From: a bacterium BMS3Bbin03
GTDB lineage: Bacteria > Zhuqueibacterota > JdFR-76 > BMS3Abin05
Reading direction: 5' to 3'
Length of the DNA: 64,000 nucleotides
NCBI GenBank assembly: GCA_002898015.1
Contig: BDTM01000036.1
Coordinates: 1-64,000 of the forward strand
Shown here: positions 1 to 7,702 of the stretch, one piece after another
How the letters are laid out: each line of letters opens with the position of its first letter
Position numbering within the stretch: position 1 is the first letter of the stretch
Program-made: the position numbers and the translations under genes
The notes under the pieces: generated by a model
What the model saw: only the letters and a program-made list of their open reading frames with translations
Told to the model about the DNA's origin: nothing
Databases searched by the model: none

Positions 1-103
1 TTCAGGAAAAACCATCACTCATTATTTCTTTATGATTTGTTGTGTTTCTCTGAAATTTTATGAATTAAACAGGTTAGGAGCCATTCCATTCTTTTTTGAC
101 TTG

Positions 104-123
104 CCCCGATTTTTAAATCGGGG
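104..123. repeat. Perfect hairpin with TTTA loop
   Basis: An 8-bp perfect stem (CCCCGATT / AATCGGGG) closes a TTTA tetraloop. It lies downstream of the maoC-like gene, which reads leftwards, but no T-run follows on that strand, so a classical intrinsic terminator is not supported. It belongs to the TTTA-loop hairpins seen elsewhere in this window (151, 2691, 13981, 34362, 34392). The rest of the stretch 1-188 shows no gene. Confidence 0.6.
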
Positions 124-150
124 TTCCCGAAATCTCCCCCAAAAACTCCC

Positions 151-162
151 GGGCTTTAGCCC
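151..162. repeat. Short hairpin GGGC-TTTA-GCCC
   Basis: A 4-bp stem with the same TTTA loop as the hairpin at 104-123, about 27 bases away. It is short, and significant only as part of the recurring loop family. Confidence 0.4.
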
Positions 163-188
163 AAGAAAAGCATTTTCCGGGGAGACTC

Positions 189-647
189 CTATTCCCGGCT
201 TTCAAACATCAGCACAAATGTGCCCTTCTGGATGATTTCTTCTTTCTGGTTGATCGTTTCCACAAAAAATGTCACGATACCCGTTTTCCCTTTGGAAGAT
301 TTGTGTAATTTCTCCACAGTGGCTCTGCCGTAAATCGTGTCGCCGGCGAAAACCGGTATCAGGAATTTCCAATCGCTTACTTCGAGAAACGCGATGACGG
401 TGCCCTCCATAAAACCTTCCCGGTAGAGCAAACCGGTCAAAATTGAGAATACGGCCGCTCCCTGGGCAATCCGGCGTTTAAAGATTGTGGTTTTCGCGAA
501 CTCTTCGTTGGTGTGAATGGCATTAAAATCTCCGGAAAAAGTGGTAAAATTGACAATATCCGTCTCCGTAATGGTTCTGCCGGATGTTTCAAACACTTCT
601 CCCATTTTAAAATCTTCAAAATATTTTCCTGTTTTTTTAAAAATCAT
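189..647 (-). CDS. MaoC-like (R)-specific enoyl-CoA hydratase/dehydratase
   Basis: This is a 152-residue single hot-dog-fold protein of the MaoC dehydratase family, which adds water to or removes it from enoyl-CoA or related thioesters in the cytosol. The hydratase-2 motif is visible as Asp40 and His45 in DFNAIH, followed by the RRIAQGAAVFS segment. The start is set at 647 because AGGAGGAG lies just upstream; a start at 668 would overlap the preceding gene. It is the last gene of the minus-strand acyl-CoA cluster, 10 bases after the CoA-transferase-family gene. Likely role: the hydration step of the pathway encoded upstream. The substrate cannot be told from the sequence. Confidence 0.85.
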   Translation of the reverse strand: MIFKKTGKYFEDFKMGEVFETSGRTITETDIVNFTTFSGDFNAIHTNEEFAKTTIFKRRIAQGAAVFSILTGLLYREGFMEGTVIAFLEVSDWKFLIPVFAGDTIYGRATVEKLHKSSKGKTGIVTFFVETINQKEEIIQKGTFVLMFESRE

Positions 648-657
648 CGGACTCCTC

Positions 658-1809
658 CTAAATGACATGATCTGATTTTAACCGCTCGATTTCGCTTCGG
701 GAAAAACCAAGTTCCGAAAGGATTTCGGCCATATGTTCTCCCAGGCGCGGGGGCGGTGCTTCTGCTGCCGCGGTCATATTGCTGAATTTAACCGGAAAAT
801 TGAGGTTTAAAATTCCATTTTTCTGAAAGATTGTCCGGCCGGCCCTGATTTGCGGATCGGCCAGCACTTCCTTCAAATGATGTACGGGTTCCACACAACA
901 ATTCATCGGCTTAAAAAAATTTTCCCAATAGAGGAAGGGCTTGTTTTTGAAAATCTTCGTAATTTCTTTTTTTAATTGATTTTGAACGGATGCGTCCTTT
1001 TCATATTGAATGGGGATCCATTCTTCATGTGCCAGTGCACGGCTGAACTCGCGCCAGAATTTTTCTTCGTAGCAGGCCACCGAAAAAAAGCGTCCGTCCT
1101 GCGTGGGGTACACGGCATAGCAGGCGAAATAGCCGCTCACCGGATTGGGCGGCGGGGTCTGTACTCCCAAATTGGCCAAAAGCAGCGGAAGAAACATCAG
1201 TGCACCCTCAAACATGGAGACATCCACCAATTGCCCTTCGCCTGTTCTCCCCCGATGCAATAACGCCAGAAGAATTCCAATCACGGTCTGCAATGTCCCG
1301 CCCGTCACATCCGCAATTTGAAGCCGGGGGACAATCGGCCCGCCGTCTGTTTTCAAATTGTCCAGCAATCCGCTTCTCGCCATATAATTCAGATCGTGTC
1401 CGGCTTTGCGGGCATAAGGCCCCCGCTGTCCGTAGCCGGTGACGGCGCAATAAATGAGCCGCGGGTTGACTTCTTTCAGCGATTCGTAGCCCAAACCGAA
1501 CTGTTCCATCACGCCCGGCCGAAAGCCCTCGATTAAAACATCGCTCTTTTGCACCAATTTTCGGAGAATTTCCTGCCCTTTCCGGGATTTTAAATTCAGG
1601 GTCAGGCTCTTCTTATTCCGATTCAGACTCAGGAAAAAAGCACTCTCGCCGTTGATTGCCGGCCCCGTTCGTCGAATATAATCTCCGGTCACCGGCTCTT
1701 CGATTTTGATCACCTCCGCCCCAAATTCGGCGAGAATCATCGCAGCGTAAGGCCCGGGAAGCAGGCGGGAGAGATCAAGAATTTTAAGGTTTTTTAACGG
1801 CAATGGCAT
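658..1809 (-). CDS. Class III CoA-transferase family, alpha-methylacyl-CoA racemase type
   Basis: This 383-residue protein belongs to the CaiB/BaiF (family III CoA-transferase) superfamily. It carries the pattern known from alpha-methylacyl-CoA racemases rather than only the transferase Asp: His138-Asp139 in AGHDLNYMARSG, Asp167 in IADVTGG, and a Glu pair at 248-249, corresponding by position to the His, Asp and Glu of the Mycobacterium racemase. It would epimerise 2-methyl-branched acyl-CoAs so that acyl-CoA dehydrogenase can act. The residue matches are by eye, so a CoA-transferase activity remains possible. The strong GGGAGG sits only 1 base before the ATG; a TTG two codons later (1803) has better spacing and may be the true start. 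Confidence 0.75.
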   Translation of the reverse strand: MPLPLKNLKILDLSRLLPGPYAAMILAEFGAEVIKIEEPVTGDYIRRTGPAINGESAFFLSLNRNKKSLTLNLKSRKGQEILRKLVQKSDVLIEGFRPGVMEQFGLGYESLKEVNPRLIYCAVTGYGQRGPYARKAGHDLNYMARSGLLDNLKTDGGPIVPRLQIADVTGGTLQTVIGILLALLHRGRTGEGQLVDVSMFEGALMFLPLLLANLGVQTPPPNPVSGYFACYAVYPTQDGRFFSVACYEEKFWREFSRALAHEEWIPIQYEKDASVQNQLKKEITKIFKNKPFLYWENFFKPMNCCVEPVHHLKEVLADPQIRAGRTIFQKNGILNLNFPVKFSNMTAAAEAPPPRLGEHMAEILSELGFSRSEIERLKSDHVI

Positions 1810-1833
1810 GCCTCCCTGATTTCAAAAACGCGT

Positions 1834-2649
1834 TTAAAATACCAGCCCGCCCGTACATTCCAAAATGTGGCCGGAAATGTAGCCGGACAACGGGGACGCC
1901 AGGAACAGAATCGAATGGGCGGCTTCTTCAGGTTTGCCGATCCGCCCCATCGGAATCATTTTGATAAACATATCCCGCACATTTTTGGGGATGCCGATGG
2001 GAATCTTAATGCCGTGAATATCCGCCGTTTCATTTCCCTCTTTCTCCATGGTCAGGCGGGTCTCAATAGCACCGAACGCCACGGCATTTACGGTGACGTT
2101 GAACCGCCCCCACTCTTTGGCAAGGGTTTTGGTCAGACCCACGACGCCTGATTTGGCGGAAGCGTAATTCGACTGCCCGAAATTACCGCCCAAACCCGCC
2201 ACGGACGTGACATTCACCACTTTCCGCGCGTTCATCGGTTTTTCAGTCTCGCTTTTCAGGCGCAAATATTTTCCGAATTCCCGTAAAATCCGGAAGGGTG
2301 CTTTCAAATGTACGTTTAGAATGGCATCCCACATCTCGTCGGTCATTTTGTAGATGATGGCATCCCAGGTAAATCCGGCGTTGTTTACGATGATGTCGAT
2401 CTCGCCGAACACATCCAGCGCCGTTTTCAGAAAGCGTTCCGGGAAATCCGCCGCCGTCACATCTCCGGCACACACAGCCGCCTCCACGCCAAATTTGCGG
2501 ATCTCTTCGGCCGTCTGATTCGCCACATCTTCATCCAGATCATTGACGACCAGATTGGCACCGTTCCGGGCAAATGTCAGCGCGGCGGCCTTTCCGATTC
2601 CCCTGCCCGATCCTGTAATTAACGCAATTTTATTTTTTAATAAATTCAT
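1834..2649 (-). CDS. Short-chain dehydrogenase/reductase (FabG/3-hydroxyacyl-CoA dehydrogenase type)
   Basis: A 271-residue classical SDR. The nucleotide-binding TGSGRGIG is at residues 12-19, NNAG at about 89-92, and the catalytic triad is Ser149, Tyr162 and Lys166 (YASAK). It would interconvert a 3-hydroxyacyl thioester and the 3-oxo form with NAD(P)H. An AAAGGAGG ribosome site precedes the ATG. It lies 24 bases before the racemase-type gene in the same orientation, consistent with one transcript. An insert of charged residues at about 131-142 lengthens it relative to FabG. Cofactor preference is not determined; Asp37 after the second strand would favour NAD. Confidence 0.8.
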   Translation of the reverse strand: MNLLKNKIALITGSGRGIGKAAALTFARNGANLVVNDLDEDVANQTAEEIRKFGVEAAVCAGDVTAADFPERFLKTALDVFGEIDIIVNNAGFTWDAIIYKMTDEMWDAILNVHLKAPFRILREFGKYLRLKSETEKPMNARKVVNVTSVAGLGGNFGQSNYASAKSGVVGLTKTLAKEWGRFNVTVNAVAFGAIETRLTMEKEGNETADIHGIKIPIGIPKNVRDMFIKMIPMGRIGKPEEAAHSILFLASPLSGYISGHILECTGGLVF

Positions 2650-2690
2650 GTAACGCCTCCTTTATTAATCCAATAAACCCGAACAGCGAA

Positions 2691-2706
2691 GCCCGGCTAA
2701 ACGGGC
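2691..2706. repeat. Hairpin GCCCG-GCTAAA-CGGGC
   Basis: A 5-bp GC stem around GCTAAA lies in the 59-base spacer between the acyl-CoA dehydrogenase and SDR genes. It contains the TAAA form of the recurring TTTA-loop hairpin. It is intergenic and inside a presumed operon, so it might stabilise or attenuate the transcript; no T-run follows. Confidence 0.4.
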
Positions 2707-2708
2707 CC

Positions 2709-3848
2709 CTATCTCTTTTCCAGCGCCTTTGCAATCAGCACATTTTGAATCTGACTGGTGCCTTCATAAATTTGAACCACTTTCGCATCACGCATCAGTT
2801 TTTCGACCGGATATTCCCGCATGTAGCCGTAACCGCCAAAGATCTGCACGGCATTCGTGGTGATCTCCATGACGGCATCCGCACAGAAGGCTTTTGCCAT
2901 GGCGGATTCCATCGCATTGGGTCTGCCCTGATCGAACAGCCAGGCGGCGTGGTAAGCCAGCCAGCGTCCTGCATTGATTTTGGTTGCCATGCCGGTCAGC
3001 AGGAATTGCAGCGCCTGAAAATCAAAAAGCGGCGTCCCGAACTGCCGGCGCGTGCGGCTGTAGAAAAGGGCTTCGTCAAAAGCTCTGCGCGCAATCCCGA
3101 TAGCTGAAATGGCCACCCCGGGCCGGCTCTCATTAAACGTCTGCATAATCAGCTTAAATCCTTCGCCCTCTTTTCCGATCAGATTTTCCTCCGGAACCAC
3201 CACATCTTCAAACGACATTTCCACGGTGTCGGCCGCCCGCTGTCCCATTTTATCGAATTTTTTACTCACGGTAATTCCGGGGGTGGACCGCGGCACGGCG
3301 AAACAGCTCATGCCGTGATGGCGCCTGGATTTATCCGTATAAGCCAGTACCGTATAATAATCCGCCAGACCGCCGGCAGTGATGAAAATCTTGTTTCCAT
3401 TAATGATATAATTTCCCCCGTCTTTTCGGGCCGTTGTTGAAATACCGGCGACATCCGAGCCCGAACCCGGCTCACTGATACAAATGGCGGCGAATTTCGG
3501 TGCTTCACAAACCGGCTTCACGAATTTCCGCTTCTGTGCTTCTGTTCCGGCAAAAATGAGCGGCGCCAAGGCAATATTGTTGATGAACAGCATGGACCCT
3601 ATTCCGGCGCACCCGTACGCCAATTCTTCCTGAATTATCAGCGTGTCCAGAAGGGACACACCGCCGCCGCCGTACTTTTCGGGAATCAGGAGATTCATTA
3701 ATCCGGTCTCGTGCGCCTTTTCCGCCACCTGAAACGGGAATTCCTCCCGCTCATCGTATTCCGCCGCAATGGGCGTGATTTCTTTTTCAGCGAATTTTCG
3801 GGCCATCGCCTGCAGTGCTTTCTGCTCATCCGTCTGAGAAAATTCCAT
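2709..3848 (-). CDS. Acyl-CoA dehydrogenase (first of three in the window)
   Basis: A 379-residue FAD-dependent acyl-CoA dehydrogenase of usual length. The N-terminal helical domain is followed by the flavin-binding segment (ICISEPGSGSDVAGI) and the C-terminal helical domain with QIFGGYGYMREYPVEKLMRDAK. The catalytic base is Glu362 in YEGTSQIQ, as in short/medium-chain enzymes. It would introduce the 2,3-double bond in an acyl-CoA, passing electrons to ETF (not encoded here). AAGGA precedes the ATG. It is upstream of the SDR in the same orientation and downstream of a 336-base spacer with a large palindromic element, which may mark a transcript boundary. Confidence 0.9.
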   Translation of the reverse strand: MEFSQTDEQKALQAMARKFAEKEITPIAAEYDEREEFPFQVAEKAHETGLMNLLIPEKYGGGGVSLLDTLIIQEELAYGCAGIGSMLFINNIALAPLIFAGTEAQKRKFVKPVCEAPKFAAICISEPGSGSDVAGISTTARKDGGNYIINGNKIFITAGGLADYYTVLAYTDKSRRHHGMSCFAVPRSTPGITVSKKFDKMGQRAADTVEMSFEDVVVPEENLIGKEGEGFKLIMQTFNESRPGVAISAIGIARRAFDEALFYSRTRRQFGTPLFDFQALQFLLTGMATKINAGRWLAYHAAWLFDQGRPNAMESAMAKAFCADAVMEITTNAVQIFGGYGYMREYPVEKLMRDAKVVQIYEGTSQIQNVLIAKALEKR

Positions 3849-3881
3849 AAGAAGTTCCTTATAATTTTTCTTATTCTTTTT

Positions 3882-4059
3882 GGTTCATCCTATAATGCGT
3901 ACATGCTTCTTAAAAATATTCGTTTTTGTTTTTTGATTTTGAAACTCACCCCTGTTCCCCCTCTCCACGCGTAGAGAGGGGGAAATTCTAGCCTTCAACG
4001 TTGGTCTTTCTACCAATCAGGGGGTGAGTTTGAAAAACAACAATTTTTTCGGATGAACC
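3882..4059. repeat. Nested palindromic intergenic element (178 bp)
   Basis: The spacer 3849-4184 holds three nested inverted repeats: outer GGTTCATCC (3882-3890) with GGATGAACC (4051-4059); middle AAACTCACCCCTG (3942-3954) with CAGGGGGTGAGTTT (4018-4031), one bulged base; and an inner perfect 11-bp stem TTCCCCCTCTC with GAGAGGGGGAA around 3955-3983. A small TTGGT/ACCAA hairpin lies at about 4000-4016. No coding potential was seen. The form suggests a MITE-like or palindromic mobile element, or a large structured transcript end. The remaining 4060-4184 shows nothing recognisable. Confidence 0.6.
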
Positions 4060-4184
4060 CTATTCTGTTCTAATGTTTACGGCGATGTTTTCCGGACAGG
4101 ATTGTTTCGAATCGATTCTAAAATCCACCCGGGAATGCCGCGTCCCGGCAGAAACAGCGCCGCCCCGGTGCGTTTGTCCTCTTC

Positions 4185-5369
4185 CTAATCCGCGCGGCTT
4201 AAAATGGCCACACTGGCGACCGATCCTGGACCGCCTAAATTGTGGGCGAGTCCGACACGCACATTTTCTAACTGCCGCTTCCCGGCTTTTCCGCGAAGCT
4301 GTGTGACCAATTCATAAACCATCCGCACACCGGTCGCACCGATTGGGTGTCCGCTGGACTGCAGCCCGCCGCTCACATTCACAGGCAGTTCGCCTTCCCG
4401 CGTGGAATGGCCCTCATGGATGAATTTCCACCCCTCGCCGCGGGGGCAAAATTGCAGATCTTCGTAATTTACCACTTCTGTAATTGTGAAACAATCATGC
4501 ACTTCCGCAAAATCAATTTCATCATGCGGATTTTTAATGCCGGCTTCTTTGTAAGCCATCCCCGCCGCATTCTGTGTGGATTTAAACCCCAAAAATTGGT
4601 TGGACTTATCAAACTGGGGATTCCAGCCGGAATCGATCGACAGAGTAAGGGCTTTGATCAAAATGGAATCCTTTTTGAGCGATTTTGCAATTTCCGGCGT
4701 CGTAATGATGACCGAAGCGGAGCCGTCGCTCACAGGCGTGCATTCATACAGACCCAGAGGATAGGCAATCATCGGCGCATTCAGGACGGCGTCGATTGTG
4801 ACGGGCCGGCCGAAATGAGCTTTGGGATTCAGGCTGCCGTTGTAATGGTTCTTCACGGAGATTTCGGCGAACGGCGTGCGGTCTACCCCGCGGACGGCCA
4901 TGTAGCGTGTTTCGAGCATGGCAAACATCCCCGGAGCCGTGGCGCCCTTCCCGACAACCGGATGCCCGGTTTTCACCACTTGCGCAATCAGGCTGTCCCG
5001 GGGGGGCACATCCCGCATTTTTTCCACCCCGCCGATGTAGGCAAATCTTGCATTTCCGGAAGCCACTGCCATGGCCGCATTCCGGATGGCATCCATCCCC
5101 GTGGCGCAGTAATTCGTCACGTGTGTGGTGGGGATTCCGAACAAATTTAACGGATCGGCCAGCGAACTTCCGCTGTTTCCTTCATAATGCGCCATATCCG
5201 GAAAAGCCGTTGCCAGCCAGGCGGCATCGATCTCTTTCGGCCCAATCCCGGCATCCTCGAGCGCTTCCGTGTAGGACTCCACCAGCATATCCTTGTAGTC
5301 CAGATCAAAATTCTCCCCGAATTTGGTGCATCCCACACCGATAATGGCGACTTTATTTTTTAAACTCAT
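4185..5369 (-). CDS. SCP2-type thiolase (acetyl-CoA C-acyltransferase family)
   Basis: A 394-residue thiolase of the SCP-x/lipid-transfer-protein subgroup. The nucleophile is Cys88 in TNYCATGMDAI, with the subgroup's HDCFTITE motif at 291-298 and GGLQSSGHPIGATG with His341 near the C terminus, so the catalytic set looks complete. It would cleave 3-oxoacyl-CoA with CoA, or run in the condensing direction. Its neighbour upstream contains a DUF35 domain; thiolases of this subgroup commonly pair with DUF35 partners, so a complex between the two products is plausible. AGGAGGG precedes the ATG. An 81-base gap with a CCCCG/CGGGG hairpin separates it from that neighbour. Confidence 0.85.
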   Translation of the reverse strand: MSLKNKVAIIGVGCTKFGENFDLDYKDMLVESYTEALEDAGIGPKEIDAAWLATAFPDMAHYEGNSGSSLADPLNLFGIPTTHVTNYCATGMDAIRNAAMAVASGNARFAYIGGVEKMRDVPPRDSLIAQVVKTGHPVVGKGATAPGMFAMLETRYMAVRGVDRTPFAEISVKNHYNGSLNPKAHFGRPVTIDAVLNAPMIAYPLGLYECTPVSDGSASVIITTPEIAKSLKKDSILIKALTLSIDSGWNPQFDKSNQFLGFKSTQNAAGMAYKEAGIKNPHDEIDFAEVHDCFTITEVVNYEDLQFCPRGEGWKFIHEGHSTREGELPVNVSGGLQSSGHPIGATGVRMVYELVTQLRGKAGKRQLENVRVGLAHNLGGPGSVASVAILSRAD

Positions 5370-5420
5370 AATCCCTCCTAATTTTGGGAAATGCCTTTTT
5401 TCGATGAGGCCGTTTGAATG

Positions 5421-5444
5421 ATTACCCCGGCAAATCGGGGTGAT
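5421..5444. repeat. Intergenic hairpin (ACCCCG / CGGGGT)
   Basis: A 6-bp perfect stem at 5424-5429 and 5436-5441, extendable by wobble pairs, with a GCAAAT loop. It sits between the thiolase start and the end of the upstream fusion gene, without a T-run. It could be an mRNA processing or stability element. Confidence 0.35.
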
Positions 5445-5450
5445 TTAATT

Positions 5451-6848
5451 CTACCCCATCACCCGAAATTTCCAGTAATAATTATGAAATCCGCCGGCAT
5501 CGTGCATTTTGCGAAAGGTGCGTTCAACCGTCTGTCCCACGGCAATTCTGTCATAATCGGAATCTGTGATCTGCAGAAAAAGCCGCACCCCCGACGTCAT
5601 ATCGGCGCTCGCGGCAGCCGTCACACCTTCGGGAGACGGGAAAAGATATTCCCTCGTAAAGGTGAAAATTTTTCCCTCCGTGCCGATGGGCACCAACCCA
5701 AAATTGTCCTTTGTATTACACTTTTTGCAGATCCGTTCGTGGGGATAAATCACGTCGCCGCAGGTTTTGCATTGCTGCGCCATCAGTGCGTAGTTTTGCG
5801 CCTTTTCACGGAAGTTCATCACCGCGGATGTAAACGGCTCAAACACTGCCTCTTCGGTTTTCACCCGGTTCCGTAAACGCAGGTACTGATCATAAGAATT
5901 CAAATAAATCTTCTCGTTCAGGGCCTTTTCAATTTGCGGGACATCGATTTCGGCTTTTTTTTGAAAAAGCAGGCTATTGGCGCCGTCGCCGTAATCCAGC
6001 CACAGGATATTTTCGCCGATTTTTGCCGCCTCCAATTCTGCCAAAAAATTCAGCAAGCCAAATGAAACCCCCGTATTCCCGATTTCATTATACAACCGCA
6101 GCGTATTGGGTGCCGGCGATAAATTGACCCGTTTGAGCATTCCCAGCAGCATTTTTGCGTTGGGGGCATTGATCGCAATATGATGAACCGCATCGGGCGT
6201 CATTCCGGCGGATTTCAAAAAGTTTGTGAAGGTCTTCGTCACCACATCCGAAAATCCGTATTTGAAACGGAAATGCGGCTCGGTCATTCGCAAAAACTGA
6301 TCCGCGCTCTTTCTCCAGGTGTCTAATATTTCAAACGAAAAAGTCGTTTCAAATTTGAGTTCCGCCACAGGCTGGTCGCACTCCGCCAGAACAATGGCGG
6401 CGGCACCATCGCCGATGCCGACGGCATCGGCCGTGAAGGGATTCGTCTCCCGAATGTCGGCCGCTGCAATTGCAATCTTCCTGCCGGTCCGGGCGATTGT
6501 GTGCCCGGCCAGAAGCACCGAATTCGAGCATGCCCTCAGCGAATTGGAAAAATCCACTGTAAAATCCGGTTTGGGTTCGAACGGAAGCGTCTCCGCCATT
6601 AAAGCCGCAGAAGATTTTTCAAGATAGGGATTTGTGGTGGATGCGAAAAACAGGCCGTTCAGATGGCTTTCTTCCTGAATTTTGGCCCGGTACAATCCAT
6701 TCACACCCATCGTCAGCGCATCTTCATCGAAGCTGGCCACCGTTCGCTCTCCCCCGCCGCGTCCCGGCAGCCCAATCGCCGCATAAATATCGCTGTGTTT
6801 CAACCGTTTTACGGGTAAATAAACACCATATTTTTCGATTCCAATCAT
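5451..6848 (-). CDS. HMG-CoA-synthase/KAS III-like condensing domain fused to DUF35 (OB-fold, zinc ribbon)
   Basis: A 465-residue fusion. Residues 1-about 345 resemble the thiolase-fold HMG-CoA synthase/ketoacyl synthase III group: a candidate nucleophile Cys107 in LRACSNS and Asn258 in EIGNTGVSFG. At the position of the usual catalytic His the sequence has Asn227 (IAINAPNAK, where archaeal HMG-CoA synthases have HQPNGK), and the usual acid Glu region reads ASTTNPY. The C-terminal part is DUF35: four zinc-ligand cysteines (360, 363, 374, 377) then an OB-fold ending in HNYYWKFRV. DUF35 proteins bind acyl-CoA and bridge thiolases to partners. GGAGG precedes the ATG. It probably acts with the adjacent thiolase; the reaction is unknown. 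Confidence 0.75.
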   Translation of the reverse strand: MIGIEKYGVYLPVKRLKHSDIYAAIGLPGRGGGERTVASFDEDALTMGVNGLYRAKIQEESHLNGLFFASTTNPYLEKSSAALMAETLPFEPKPDFTVDFSNSLRACSNSVLLAGHTIARTGRKIAIAAADIRETNPFTADAVGIGDGAAAIVLAECDQPVAELKFETTFSFEILDTWRKSADQFLRMTEPHFRFKYGFSDVVTKTFTNFLKSAGMTPDAVHHIAINAPNAKMLLGMLKRVNLSPAPNTLRLYNEIGNTGVSFGLLNFLAELEAAKIGENILWLDYGDGANSLLFQKKAEIDVPQIEKALNEKIYLNSYDQYLRLRNRVKTEEAVFEPFTSAVMNFREKAQNYALMAQQCKTCGDVIYPHERICKKCNTKDNFGLVPIGTEGKIFTFTREYLFPSPEGVTAAASADMTSGVRLFLQITDSDYDRIAVGQTVERTFRKMHDAGGFHNYYWKFRVMG

Positions 6849-6932
6849 TTGTTTAAATCCTCCGAATTCATTTTTTTAACAGGACAAACAGAATCGTCTC
6901 CTGTTTTTATGTCACAGGATTATTTACAAATT

Positions 6933-7613
6933 TCACATCGATAAATTTTTCGTATGGACAATTCTCTTCCATTTGGAATAATCTTTTTGGTGAAAGATAT
7001 TCCAATAATAGTCGAATTTATCTTTTTCCAGGGTGTGAGAAAATCCATATTCCCTCAAAACATCAAAATGCGGATGCCCGGCCCTGTCGGTTTCAGGAAA
7101 CAGCGCTTCGTGTTCCCCATCGAATTGTGTCAGCCGGTACCCGTTTCGTTCGACCAATTCCGCATCCAAAGTGCCGTCGATCCGGATCCAGTGATCCCGG
7201 ACATAAATTTTTGTTAATCCGTGCATTTTCAGAATGTCGGATCCCAGGTAATTCACGTAGGCTTGGGTCAGCTTGTAATCGCGCAGATCCTGAAAAACAA
7301 TTCCGGAGGGAATGTCGATGCTGCGCATCATGGCCGCCAGCAAAATGGCTTTCTGAGTGCAGAATCCATTTCCCCGCTTTAGTGTTTCGGATGCTTTCAT
7401 CTCCGAGGCATCTTTCAGATCCGGCGCAAAATTGTAAACAATTCGGTCTCTCACGAAATTAAACAGCGCGATGCCTGCTTTCCTTCGATTCAGGGCACCG
7501 GCCGTGATTTCCGCCACCTTCTCCGCAATTTCGGGCCGGTCAAAATCCATGTAAAAATCAGGCTCAAGATACTGACGTATGTTTTCTGAGATCATGTCCC
7601 TCTCTCGTTTCAT
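6933..7613 (-). CDS. Transglutaminase-like (cysteine-protease fold) domain protein
   Basis: A 226-residue protein with a transglutaminase-like core. The catalytic triad can be read as Cys85 (GNGFCTQKA), His131 (KMHGLTKIYV) and Asp146 (WIRIDGTLD). No signal peptide is visible, so it is predicted cytosolic. Members of this superfamily are proteases, amidases, transamidases or acyl-transferring enzymes; nothing shows which applies here. It lies within the acyl-CoA cluster with 84- and 89-base gaps on either side and the same orientation, which suggests a link to that pathway. The first ATG (7613) and a second at codon 7 are both possible starts; neither has ideal ribosome-site spacing. Confidence 0.75.
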   Translation of the reverse strand: MKRERDMISENIRQYLEPDFYMDFDRPEIAEKVAEITAGALNRRKAGIALFNFVRDRIVYNFAPDLKDASEMKASETLKRGNGFCTQKAILLAAMMRSIDIPSGIVFQDLRDYKLTQAYVNYLGSDILKMHGLTKIYVRDHWIRIDGTLDAELVERNGYRLTQFDGEHEALFPETDRAGHPHFDVLREYGFSHTLEKDKFDYYWNIFHQKDYSKWKRIVHTKNLSM

Positions 7614-7702
7614 TCCCGCTTGGAGCCATCAGAAAATCCAAATATCGACATCGGTCTCTCGTTTTGGATTTTGAGTGTCGGCCGTTGCTTCACGGAACAG
7701 AT

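Noticed and set aside
4347..5150. Plus-strand frame of 267 codons opposite the thiolase
   Set aside because: Composition and lack of motifs mark it as a shadow of the thiolase gene.
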